Source: an uncultured Bacteroidota bacterium
GTDB taxonomy: Bacteria > Bacteroidota > Bacteroidia > B-17B0 > Aurantibacillaceae
Direction of reading: 5' to 3'
NCBI GenBank assembly: GCA_903893815.1
Contig: CAITNS010000067.1
Span: forward strand, 1-64,000
DNA length: 64,000 bases
Both the position numbers and the translations under genes were made by a program. Numbering within the stretch: position 1 is the stretch's first letter; each line of letters begins with the position of its first letter. The notes below the pieces were generated by a model. That model saw only the letters and a program-made list of their open reading frames with translations. It did no database searches and was not told the DNA's origin. Of the stretch, positions 37,053 to 46,119 are shown in pieces.

Positions 37053-37337
37053 CTAAAGTGAAATTTTATGTACTCTATTGATTGGAATTACAACTCCTTT
37101 TTTTAAAATAACTCGTTTATCAGTAACTCCCCAAACAGTAGTTTCTACTAATTTAAGAGATTGATTGTCTTCAAAATAAATTTTAATTTTTGTATGTTCT
37201 AGATTCCCTAAAGCCAATGCTCTGTTTAATTCCGACTCCCGTTCTTTAATTTGTTCCTTATCAATTAATACGTCTTGTGCAGGAAATTTTAAAGCTTCGA
37301 TTTTCTCTTTTTCTATCGGTTCAAATGTAGTAGTCAT
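37053..37337 (-). CDS. conserved hypothetical protein, 94 aa
   Basis: No assigned function. The protein has an N-terminal helical half (IKERESELNRALALGNLEH) and a C-terminal beta half (KIKIYFEDNQSLKLVETTVWGVTDKRVILKKGVVIPINRV), which looks like a small SH3-like barrel. No signal peptide. I recall similar short proteins across Bacteroidota without annotation. It stands alone between the giant gene and rlmD. Confidence 0.7.
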   Translation of the reverse strand: MTTTFEPIEKEKIEALKFPAQDVLIDKEQIKERESELNRALALGNLEHTKIKIYFEDNQSLKLVETTVWGVTDKRVILKKGVVIPINRVHKISL

Positions 37338-37427
37338 GATTTATTATTATTAAGTGGGTGAATAACTATATCATTAAACCATAATTTTCAATAAATGGTT
37401 ACATTAATATAAAAATAATAATGAACA

Positions 37428-38834
37428 TTATTTTCTTTCCAATAAAACTACATTTTCTACATGAGCAGTTTGTGGAAACATATCTATAGGTTTTATTTCT
37501 TTAATATCGTAATGCCCTACCATCATTGCTAGATCTCTAGCTTGAGTAGCGGGATTACAGCTTACATAAACAATTTTTTGTGGAGCTGCTTTTAAAATCA
37601 CACTTATTACATCTTCATGCATGCCAGCTCTTGGCGGATCTGTTATAATAACATCAGGTTGTCCGTGCGTCTTAATAAATGATTCATTCAAAACATCCTT
37701 CATATCACCTGGATAAAATAATGTATTTGAAATATTATTAAAATCTGAATTATTTTTTGCGTCAATCACGGCATCTTCTACATACTCTACTCCCACTACT
37801 TTTTTTGCTTTTTTTGCCACAAAATTAGCAATCGTACCTGTACCCGTGTATAAATCATAAACCACCTCGTTACCCGTTAAGCCACATAAATCTCTAGTAA
37901 TTTTATATAATTCGTAAGCTTGAGGTGAATTTGTTTGATAGAATGATTTAGCTGAAATCTTAAATTTCAAACCTTCCATTTCTTCAAAAATATGATCTCT
38001 GCCGCTAAAAGTGATAATCTCTAAATCCTGTAACGTATCATTTCCTTTTTGGTTAATCACGTATTGCAAGGAAGTAATTCGAGGAAAGGTGTTTTTTAAA
38101 TGGTTTAATAATAAAGTGATGTTTTCGGGTTGGTTTTCAAAAAACTGAATCAATACCATTAATTCGCCATTACTAGAAGAGCGAATCATCAATGTTCTCA
38201 ATAAACCTGTTTTATCTCTTACTCCAAAAAAAGTCATCCCATGTTTATTGGCGAAATCACGAATTTCGTTTCTGATAGAATTAGAAGGTTCCTCTTGTAA
38301 GTAGCAGTTTTTAATATCCAAAATTTTATCAAACATTTTAGGAATATGAAATCCTAATGCATTACGATTATCAATTGCTACGCCACTCTTTACTTCTTCA
38401 TTGGTTAGCCATTTTTTATCCGAAAACGAAAACTCTAACTTATTACGATAAAAATAACTTTCTTTATTTGGAAAAATTGGTTTTAAGGTAGAAATATCTA
38501 AATGTCCGATGCGGGTTAAAGCATCTTCTACTGTTTTTTGTTTAAAAACTAATTGCGTATCGTAGGTCATGTGTTGCCATTTGCAACCACCACAATAACC
38601 AAAATGCTCACATTTAGGTTCTATTCTATTTGCTGAAGGTTTTTTAAGGGTTACAACATGACCTTCTGCATAATTGTTTTTTTTACGCGTAATCATCACA
38701 TCAGCTATATCACCTGGCACGCCGCCGTCCACAAAAATAACCATTCCATCTACTTTGGCTACTGATTTCCCTTCCGAAGAAATATCTACTATCTCTGCAT
38801 TTTCAACAAAAATATTTTTCTTTATTTTACTCAT
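37428..38834 (-). CDS. rlmD: 23S rRNA (uracil-5-)-methyltransferase RlmD (RumA)
   Basis: This SAM-dependent enzyme methylates a uridine in 23S rRNA. It has an N-terminal TRAM domain (about 1-60), an iron-sulfur cysteine cluster in CEHFGYCGGCKWQH, and a C-terminal methyltransferase domain with LYTGTGTIANFVAK, ITDPPRAGM and the catalytic-loop CNPATQARDL. The 468-residue length is normal. It could be another member of the TrmA/RlmC/RlmD group. It is divergent from the OstA-like gene. Confidence 0.9.
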   Translation of the reverse strand: MSKIKKNIFVENAEIVDISSEGKSVAKVDGMVIFVDGGVPGDIADVMITRKKNNYAEGHVVTLKKPSANRIEPKCEHFGYCGGCKWQHMTYDTQLVFKQKTVEDALTRIGHLDISTLKPIFPNKESYFYRNKLEFSFSDKKWLTNEEVKSGVAIDNRNALGFHIPKMFDKILDIKNCYLQEEPSNSIRNEIRDFANKHGMTFFGVRDKTGLLRTLMIRSSSNGELMVLIQFFENQPENITLLLNHLKNTFPRITSLQYVINQKGNDTLQDLEIITFSGRDHIFEEMEGLKFKISAKSFYQTNSPQAYELYKITRDLCGLTGNEVVYDLYTGTGTIANFVAKKAKKVVGVEYVEDAVIDAKNNSDFNNISNTLFYPGDMKDVLNESFIKTHGQPDVIITDPPRAGMHEDVISVILKAAPQKIVYVSCNPATQARDLAMMVGHYDIKEIKPIDMFPQTAHVENVVLLERK

Positions 38835-38947
38835 AAGGATACAAAGATAGAAGTTTTAAGAAGTAAGATTTAAGAATTAAGGACATTTCTTAAAAAACTA
38901 TAACATTTCCACAAATACAATATATATCATTAAATTTATGGCTGAAA

Positions 38948-40525
38948 ATGACCTTCATAAAAAGCCCAATTAGACTATTACATAGCAAATACATAATTGT
39001 ATTTGCTTTCTTTTTAGCATGTATTCATTCTGGATTTTCACAATCGCAGGTTAAGGTTGGAGATGGGAAATCAGAAAAAACAATTTTCATAAGACATGCT
39101 AAACGATTAGCTTATGATAAATCTTTAGGGGTTGATGCGAGACGTTTAATTGGTGATGTAGAATGTGAGCATCAAGGCGCTGTGATGCGCTGCGATAGTG
39201 CTTATTTATTTAGTGATAAAAAACTAATTGCATATGGTCATATCAGTATTATTAAAGGCGATAGTATTTTTTTATATGGAGATTCGTTGCGATATGATGC
39301 AACGAGTAAATTAGCAAACATGAAAGGCAATGTGCGTTGTATTGAAAAAGATATGACGCTTACAACAAACACCTTAATTTACGATGTTGGAAACTCAGTT
39401 GCTAGTTACTACAATGGCGGAAAAATAGTAAACAAAGAAAATACCTTAACTAGTAAAAATGGACATTATTATTCAGCAAGTAAAGATTTAACATTTCATT
39501 ATGATGTAGTCCTTATTAATCCTGATTATCAGATGAAAGGTGATACTTTAAGATATAATACTATTAATAAAACATCATATTTCATTGGTCCATCAATCAT
39601 TACAAGTAAGGCAAATTATATTTATTGCGAAAATGGTTGGTACGATACAGAGAATGAAATCTCTCGCTTTAGTAAAAACGCCATTATTGTTAGCGAAAAA
39701 CAAAAATTAACAGGAGATAGTATTTATTACGATCGTAAAAAAGGCTATGGCAGAGCCACAAAAAATGTTCGTATTATTGACACCACTCACAAATCCTTTA
39801 TTGTAGGTGACTTTGCTGAACATTACGAAAAAGGAAATAAAGCCATCGTTACTGGCCACGCTATTTATGGAAGAAGAATAGAGAAAGACACTCTATTCAT
39901 GTCGGCCGATACTTTATTTTATGAGCAACCCGATTCTATCAAAACCTTTGTAAAGGCTTTTAGACATGTGAAAATATTCAAAACAGATTTACAAGGGATG
40001 TGCGATTCGTTAACGTATTTGTTACATGATTCATTAATGACGATGTACAACTCACCAATTTTATGGACCAATAACGGACAAGTTACTGCAAAATTAATTA
40101 AAGTAACAGCAGGCCAATCTACTATAAAATATTTTGAATTATTGAATAATGCCATTGTGATTCAAAAAGTTGATAGCTTGGATGATAAAAAATACAATCA
40201 AATTGAAGGAAAAAAAATAGAAGGTTTTTTTGCAAAAGATTCTCTAGGAGAACAAAATATAAGGAAACTAAATGTGATTGGCAATGCTGAGATTATCTAT
40301 TATGTGAAACAAAAAAAGAATTATAAAGGAGTAAATAAAACTGCCTGCAGCGACTTAACTGTTTGGTTTAATGAGGAAGGTGTTGATAGAACAACTTTTA
40401 GAAATAAACCCGAATCAACTGTTTATCCATTAAAAGACATTAATGATGAGGACATGCGATTAAAACATTTTTCTTGGATGGAAAATAAACGGCCAAAAAA
40501 GAAAAATGACATTTTAATCAGATAG
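38948..40525 (+). CDS. OstA/LptA-like organic solvent tolerance protein
   Basis: The 525-residue protein has an N-terminal signal or membrane segment (about 17-32) and repeated OstA-type beta-jellyroll strands (about 45-330, such as DSAYLFSDKKLIAYGHISIIKGDSIFLYGD, cited here in part). OstA-like proteins in Bacteroidota are thought to take part in lipopolysaccharide transport to the outer membrane. The C-terminal third is longer than LptA and of unclear role. The start is ATG; no obvious promoter consensus was identified. Confidence 0.87.
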   Translation: MTFIKSPIRLLHSKYIIVFAFFLACIHSGFSQSQVKVGDGKSEKTIFIRHAKRLAYDKSLGVDARRLIGDVECEHQGAVMRCDSAYLFSDKKLIAYGHISIIKGDSIFLYGDSLRYDATSKLANMKGNVRCIEKDMTLTTNTLIYDVGNSVASYYNGGKIVNKENTLTSKNGHYYSASKDLTFHYDVVLINPDYQMKGDTLRYNTINKTSYFIGPSIITSKANYIYCENGWYDTENEISRFSKNAIIVSEKQKLTGDSIYYDRKKGYGRATKNVRIIDTTHKSFIVGDFAEHYEKGNKAIVTGHAIYGRRIEKDTLFMSADTLFYEQPDSIKTFVKAFRHVKIFKTDLQGMCDSLTYLLHDSLMTMYNSPILWTNNGQVTAKLIKVTAGQSTIKYFELLNNAIVIQKVDSLDDKKYNQIEGKKIEGFFAKDSLGEQNIRKLNVIGNAEIIYYVKQKKNYKGVNKTACSDLTVWFNEEGVDRTTFRNKPESTVYPLKDINDEDMRLKHFSWMENKRPKKKNDILIR

Positions 40526-40619
40526 CATTCCTAAATTTTTTAGTAATATATAATCATAGATGTGTAAGATTTAACCTTAAAAAGTTTGAATTTATTTTTT
40601 TCCGATGTAATTTAGTCAA

Positions 40620-42491
40620 ATGATGAAAAATGTACTTACAATTTTAGGAATTTTAATTTCAGCTTTTTCATTTTCTCAAACGGGACCTGCTGGAGTTGGC
40701 TCTTCGTCAAATAATGTATTTTGGTTAAAAGCAGACGCAGGCACTTCAAGTACAACTAATAATACACGTATTTCTTCATGGAGTGATCAGTCTGGAAACG
40801 GAATTAATATGACTCAAACAGTAGCTGTTCAGCAACCTTCATTTGCTACAAGTGTGATAAACGGCATGCCTGCTATTCAATTTGATAACGTGAGCACTAC
40901 AAATGATAAAATGATTAGCAGTGATTCGCCTATTTTAGATAACACATCAGGATATTCATTTTTCAATGTAATAAGGCCTCAAAATGTAGACAATGAAGCT
41001 AGATCTATTGTTTCAAAAAGAACAACCGTTGGAGTAGATCAGTCATTTATGCTGTTCTTTTTTACTGGAAGCAGGTATTATGTTGATTTACAAACAACTA
41101 ACAATAGATTTAACACAACTACTACTTATACGGCAAACAATAACTATATTTTAAATACAGTCTATAATGGAACTATAGCCGCTGCATCACGAGCTAGGGC
41201 TTACACGGGAGAAACATTAGAGATTACAGCAACAGAAACAAATACTTTAATACCTGATAATGCTTCACCATTATTAATAGGCACTACAGACGCGACAGAC
41301 GGCAGACCATTTGGCGGTTATATTGCTGAAGTTATTATTTATACAGTTACTGTTAATGATGCACAAAGAATTCTGGTAAATAATTATCTTTCATCTAAAT
41401 ACGATATTGCCTTAAGTGCTAATGACAAATACAGCGGAGACACACCAGCTAATGGAGATTATGACAGAAGTGTAGCAGGAGTTGGTGCCGAAGCATCGGG
41501 CTCAAGTCCTACTTTTTCAGCTTCTGCTGCCTCAGGATTAGGTATTAGAACGTTATCGGGATTAGGAACTGGCGACTATGTTTTAGCTGGGCATGCAGTT
41601 CCTTCAAATTCGGTAATTACATCGGATATCATTGGCTTATCTGGCACAAATCCTGCACGATGGTCGCGTATTTGGTATATTGATGTTACAAATGCAGGAG
41701 CTGTTTTACAAGCAGATGTAGAGTTTGACATGGTTGCTGGTGGCATGAGCGGAACAACACCTGCCACAGCATCAAATTATAAACTATTATACCGTGCGGG
41801 GACTTCGGGCGCATGGTCTGAAGCCGCCACTGCTAGTTCTATATCTGGAACAAAGGTTATTTTTGCATCTTATAATTTCAACAATAATGCTGATGATGGT
41901 TATTACACAATTGGTACCATGAATAACGCCCTAAGCCCTCTGCCAATTGAACTTCTTAGCTTTGATGCCATCATGAATGATAAACACGTCGATATTACTT
42001 GGGCAACCGCTACTGAAATAAATAATGATTATTACACCATTGAAAAAAGTAAAGATGGAATTAATTTTGAAACCTCATCAATTGTTGACGCCGCAGGAAA
42101 TAGTGTATCACTGATTAATTATAAAGATGTTGACACAAATCCATTTGAGGGCATTTCATACTACCGTTTAAAACAAACTGATTTTAATGGAACATTTTCT
42201 TATTCGAAAATTGTTTCCGTAAATTATACGTTGTCGAATGATGGTATTAGTGTTTTTCCAAATCCAACAGACGGAGAAATAAATATTAATATTAAAGATT
42301 TAGAAGGCAAAGAGGTATTAGTTGTTATACGAGATATAACAGGTAAAGAATGTTTTTCTAAAGTTATTATTAGTCAAGAAAATCTACAATTAATTGCAGT
42401 TGATAGCGAACAAAAATTAGCAGCTGGTACATACATTGTTACTGCAAGTACAAGCAACAAACTTTATAGTAAAAAAATTATTGTTAAGTAA
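40620..42491 (+). CDS. secreted protein with lectin-like domain and type A T9SS C-terminal domain
   Basis: The 623-residue protein has a signal peptide (near AFSFSQ, residue ~20), a concanavalin-A-like lectin region (about 30-265, VFWLKADAGTSSTTNN and NYLSSKYDIAL), a middle beta-rich region, and a C-terminal sorting domain (about 540-623, SVFPNPTDGEININI to YSKKIIVK) of the Por-secretion type A. It should be exported by the type IX system and anchored or released at the surface. The ligand is unknown. The second codon is also ATG. Confidence 0.88.
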   Translation: MMKNVLTILGILISAFSFSQTGPAGVGSSSNNVFWLKADAGTSSTTNNTRISSWSDQSGNGINMTQTVAVQQPSFATSVINGMPAIQFDNVSTTNDKMISSDSPILDNTSGYSFFNVIRPQNVDNEARSIVSKRTTVGVDQSFMLFFFTGSRYYVDLQTTNNRFNTTTTYTANNNYILNTVYNGTIAAASRARAYTGETLEITATETNTLIPDNASPLLIGTTDATDGRPFGGYIAEVIIYTVTVNDAQRILVNNYLSSKYDIALSANDKYSGDTPANGDYDRSVAGVGAEASGSSPTFSASAASGLGIRTLSGLGTGDYVLAGHAVPSNSVITSDIIGLSGTNPARWSRIWYIDVTNAGAVLQADVEFDMVAGGMSGTTPATASNYKLLYRAGTSGAWSEAATASSISGTKVIFASYNFNNNADDGYYTIGTMNNALSPLPIELLSFDAIMNDKHVDITWATATEINNDYYTIEKSKDGINFETSSIVDAAGNSVSLINYKDVDTNPFEGISYYRLKQTDFNGTFSYSKIVSVNYTLSNDGISVFPNPTDGEININIKDLEGKEVLVVIRDITGKECFSKVIISQENLQLIAVDSEQKLAAGTYIVTASTSNKLYSKKIIVK

Positions 42492-42581
42492 TTACGATAA
42501 CAGAGCGCTTAAAACTTTAGGATTACTTTAAATTATTATAAAATGATAATTTGTATATTTATCATTTAATTTTAAAACTAT

Positions 42582-43331
42582 ATGAAGTTATTACAAAATA
42601 AAGTAGCCATCATTACTGGCGCGTCTCGTGGCATTGGAAAAGGAATTGCCGAAAAATTTGCAGAACAAGGTTGTAACATTGCTTTCACCTTTTTATCATC
42701 TTTAGAAAAAGCTAAAGCTTTTGAAACTGAATTAGCAACTAAATACGGTGTAAAAGTAAAAGGATACCAAAGCGATGCGGCTGATTTTAAAGCTGCAGAT
42801 CAATTAGTAACAGATGTAGTTGCTGAATTTGGAACAGTAGATGTTTTAGTAAATAACGCCGGTATTACTCGCGATACCTTATTAATGCGCATGAGTGAAC
42901 AACAATGGGACGAAGTTATGAATGCTAACTTAAAATCTGTATTCAATTTAACAAAAGCAGTTCAAAAACCCATGTTAAAAGCACGCAGTGGTTCTATTAT
43001 CAATATGAGTTCTGTGGTTGGTGTAAAGGGAAATGCGGGCCAGGCTAATTACTCGGCATCAAAAGCAGGTATTATTGGTTTTACAAAATCTGTAGCTTTA
43101 GAATTAGGCTCTCGTAACATCAGAAGCAATGCGATTGCTCCAGGTTTTATTGAAACTGAAATGACGGGTGCTTTAGATGAAAAAGTAGTTCAACAATGGA
43201 GAGATTCTATTCCTTTGAAACGCGGTGGCTCTGCCGAAGATGTAGCAAACTTAACTTTGTTTTTAGCAAGCGACATGAGCGCATACATTACTGGCCAATG
43301 CATTAATGTTTGCGGAGGAATGCTTACTTAA
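42582..43331 (+). CDS. fabG: 3-oxoacyl-[ACP] reductase FabG
   Basis: FabG reduces 3-oxoacyl-ACP with NADPH in fatty-acid elongation. It has the Rossmann motif TGASRGIG (12-19), NNAG (91-94), and the catalytic S144, Y157 and K161 in SSVVG and YSASK. The 249-residue length is normal. It stands alone before a membrane-protein gene. Another short-chain dehydrogenase role is possible, but the FabG pattern is strong (GNAGQANYSASKAG). Confidence 0.94.
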   Translation: MKLLQNKVAIITGASRGIGKGIAEKFAEQGCNIAFTFLSSLEKAKAFETELATKYGVKVKGYQSDAADFKAADQLVTDVVAEFGTVDVLVNNAGITRDTLLMRMSEQQWDEVMNANLKSVFNLTKAVQKPMLKARSGSIINMSSVVGVKGNAGQANYSASKAGIIGFTKSVALELGSRNIRSNAIAPGFIETEMTGALDEKVVQQWRDSIPLKRGGSAEDVANLTLFLASDMSAYITGQCINVCGGMLT

Positions 43332-43334
43332 AAG

Positions 43335-43393
43335 TTAGATTTTAGAAGTAACTATAAATCTAAAATCGCACCTCAAAAATCGTAAATCGCAAA
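43335..43393. repeat. self-complementary spacer with TCTAAAATC words
   Basis: TTAGATTTTAGA pairs with TCTAAAATC; the right part repeats ATCGTAAATCGC-like words. It fills the gap between fabG and the VWA-like gene. Confidence 0.5.
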
Positions 43394-45454
43394 ATGGAAT
43401 TTATCTCTAACTATCCTTGGTATTACACCCTGTTATGTTTCTTAGCAGGGTTTGTTTTTAGTGCCTTATTTTATGTTCGAGATAAACAAAACACAGAACG
43501 TTCAAAGGTTTTATTGTATAGTTTAGCCGCTTTACGCTTTGCGTCTATCAGTATCATAGCCTTATTATTGCTTGATGTATTTATTAAGCGTTTAGTAAAT
43601 GAAACGGAAAAGCCTGTTATTATTTTAGCTCAGGATAATTCCTCATCTTTAATTGCAGGAAAAGATTCTACAGAAATAAAAAATGAGTATACAAAAGCAA
43701 TCGCTTCTTTTGCAAATGCCATAAAAGACAAATACGATGTAAAAACATATCAGTTCGATTCTGAATCTAAACCTTCTGAAACATTTGATTTTAAAGGAAA
43801 AGAAACAGACATTTCAAAGTTATTTTTAGACTTAGAAAACAACTACGCTAACAAAAACATTGGCGCTATTATTTTAGCGACTGATGGTATATATAATAAA
43901 GGAACAAACCCTTTATATAGTATTAGTAAATTTAATGCGCCTATTTACACTATTGCTTTAGGAGATACGGTTCCTTTAAAAGATGCCTGGATACAATCTA
44001 TCAATCATAATCAAGTTGCATATTTAGGCAATTCATTTCCTGCAGAAGTTATTGTAAACGCGATTGATTTAAAGGATAAATCAATTACCGTTACTTTATC
44101 ACAAGCTGGCAAATTATTAAAATCCGAATTGTTGGCAATTAATTCAAACAACTTTAGTTCTACGCTTAGCTTTTTATTAGATGCTGATAAACCAGGTATT
44201 CAAAAATACACGGTATTTATTTCGACATTAGAGGAAGATAAGAATAAACAAAACAACAGTCAGTCATTCGTCATTGATGTGATTGATAATAGAGAGAAAG
44301 TATTAATCTTAGCCAATGCACCTCATCCTGATATTGCAGCTCTTGAACAAAGTATTTCATCAGCTCAAACCTATGAGGTAGACGTGGCATTAATTAATGA
44401 TTTTACAAAACCACTAAAACCATATTCATTAATCATATTACATCAAACTCCAACATTAACTCAGCGTATTACGAACGAATTAAAAGCTAATAATCAATCC
44501 GTATTTTATATTGGGAATGATGTCATTAATTATGCTACAGGACAAAACATCAAAAGAATCGGTGACTCGCGCAAAAATGATGTGGAAGCAGCCTTTAAAA
44601 AAGAATTCCCATTATTTAATATCAGTAGCGAATTACAAAATTATTTTAAAGAATTTCCTGCGGTAAAATGTAACTTTGGAAATACCTCAATAACAAACGG
44701 TGCAAACGCTCTATTAAATCAAAAAATTGGTGTGGTAGAAACCGATGAACCCTTAATGGTATTTTCAGAAACTAATGGCGTTAAAACATGTGGCTTTTTA
44801 GGAGATGGTTTATGGAAATGGCGAATGAGAGATTTTGCAGATCACAGCAACCACAATTTGTTTAATGAATTAATTAGCAAAACAGTCCAGTACTTATCGG
44901 TGAAAGCAGACAAAAGTTTTTTTAGAGTCTTTACCAAAAAAATCATCAATGAAAATGAAGCGATTGATTTTACCGCAGAAGTATACAACCAAAGTTATGA
45001 GTTAGTAACAGAACCAGACGTGACATTGATTTTAAAAGATGATAAAAGCAAAACTTACAATTATACATTCAATAAAAAACAAACGATGTATAGCTTATCT
45101 GCTGGGCAATTTACAGCGGGCGAATATAGTTATGAAGCCAAAGTAAAATTTGGAGATAAATTGTATACAAAATCAGGAATTGTAATTATCAAGGAAATTG
45201 TTTCTGAAAAAATAAATACGGTTGCTAATCATCAATTACTATATCAAATTTCAAAGCAAAGTGGCGGTAAATTATTTTACAAAAATCAATTAGAGCAATT
45301 ACAAAAAGACATCCTTTCTTCTGATTCTATCAAATCAATTACTTATTCTCATAAGCAATTAACAGATTTGGTAAACCTAAAATGGATATTTGGCATTATC
45401 ATTTTACTACTTTCGATTGAGTGGTTTTTGAGGAAACACAATGGAAAAGTGTAA
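43394..45454 (+). CDS. membrane protein with VWA-like domain
   Basis: This 686-residue protein has two N-terminal membrane segments (about 9-27 and 38-60) and one at the C-terminus (about 660-678). The periplasmic part begins with a von Willebrand A-like domain (about 75-190) with the DxSxS site in ILAQDNSSS and TDGIYNKG. The large middle region (about 300-500) has a glutamine-amidotransferase-like flavour but no motif I can assign. Such proteins are common in Bacteroidota near BatA/BatB sets, but no bat operon is present here. Confidence 0.75.
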   Translation: MEFISNYPWYYTLLCFLAGFVFSALFYVRDKQNTERSKVLLYSLAALRFASISIIALLLLDVFIKRLVNETEKPVIILAQDNSSSLIAGKDSTEIKNEYTKAIASFANAIKDKYDVKTYQFDSESKPSETFDFKGKETDISKLFLDLENNYANKNIGAIILATDGIYNKGTNPLYSISKFNAPIYTIALGDTVPLKDAWIQSINHNQVAYLGNSFPAEVIVNAIDLKDKSITVTLSQAGKLLKSELLAINSNNFSSTLSFLLDADKPGIQKYTVFISTLEEDKNKQNNSQSFVIDVIDNREKVLILANAPHPDIAALEQSISSAQTYEVDVALINDFTKPLKPYSLIILHQTPTLTQRITNELKANNQSVFYIGNDVINYATGQNIKRIGDSRKNDVEAAFKKEFPLFNISSELQNYFKEFPAVKCNFGNTSITNGANALLNQKIGVVETDEPLMVFSETNGVKTCGFLGDGLWKWRMRDFADHSNHNLFNELISKTVQYLSVKADKSFFRVFTKKIINENEAIDFTAEVYNQSYELVTEPDVTLILKDDKSKTYNYTFNKKQTMYSLSAGQFTAGEYSYEAKVKFGDKLYTKSGIVIIKEIVSEKINTVANHQLLYQISKQSGGKLFYKNQLEQLQKDILSSDSIKSITYSHKQLTDLVNLKWIFGIIILLLSIEWFLRKHNGKV

Positions 45455-45504
45455 ATAGCTCTTAAAAAACACCCTTTTAAGAATCCAATTTTAAACCTCT
45501 ATTA

Positions 45505-45519
45505 TGGCACTTTTATTGC
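45505..45519 (+). promoter_or_regulatory. sigma-54-type promoter (-24/-12) for the TlpA operon
   Basis: TGGCACTTTTATTGC matches TGGCAC-N5-TTGC with the invariant GG-N10-GC spacing. It lies 48 bp before the ATG of the thioredoxin gene at 45568. No enhancer-binding site was identified upstream. Confidence 0.6.
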
Positions 45520-45567
45520 CTTAATAAATCATCAAATCATTACATTTGTTTAACTAAATCTCATACA

Positions 45568-46086
45568 ATGAAAAAATTACTTATTCTATCTTCCGCAATC
45601 ATCCTTTCTTTATCTGCTTTCAGATCTTCTGATGGAGATAAAATACCTTCTGCAACAGTAAAAAAGTTAGATGGTTCTACCACTAATTCAAATACATTTT
45701 CTAACAATGGGAAACCAATCATTATTAGTTTTTGGGCCACTTGGTGTAAACCTTGTAAAAAAGAATTAGATGCAATTAATGAAGAGTATGCTGAATTGGT
45801 AAAAGAAACTGGTGTAAAACTAATCGCAATATCAATTGATGATGCGCGTAGCTCAGGAAAAGTAGTAACTGATGTTAAAGTAAAAGGCTGGACATATGAA
45901 GTATATATTGACGAAAATCAAGACTTTAAACGCGCGATGAACGTTAATAATGTACCTCATACTTTTTTAGTTGATGGTGAAGGTAAAATTGTATGGAGTC
46001 ATAACTCTTATGCAGAAGGCGACGAAGAAAAATTATTTGAACATGTTAGAAAATTAGCCAAAGGCGAAAAAATAGCAGGGCACTAA
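45568..46086 (+). CDS. TlpA-like periplasmic thioredoxin
   Basis: This 172-residue protein has a signal peptide (about 1-19) and a thioredoxin fold with the redox motif CKPC (C60, C63) in FWATWCKPCKKE, and the cis-proline segment NVPHTFLV. It should reduce or exchange disulfides in the periplasm. It heads a three-gene run with DUF6029 and Omp28-like genes, behind a sigma-54-like promoter. The Omp28-like product also has a CxxC, so they may act together. Confidence 0.9.
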   Translation: MKKLLILSSAIILSLSAFRSSDGDKIPSATVKKLDGSTTNSNTFSNNGKPIIISFWATWCKPCKKELDAINEEYAELVKETGVKLIAISIDDARSSGKVVTDVKVKGWTYEVYIDENQDFKRAMNVNNVPHTFLVDGEGKIVWSHNSYAEGDEEKLFEHVRKLAKGEKIAGH

Positions 46087-46119
46087 TTCCTATTTTAATT
46101 ACCTAACCATTAACATTAT

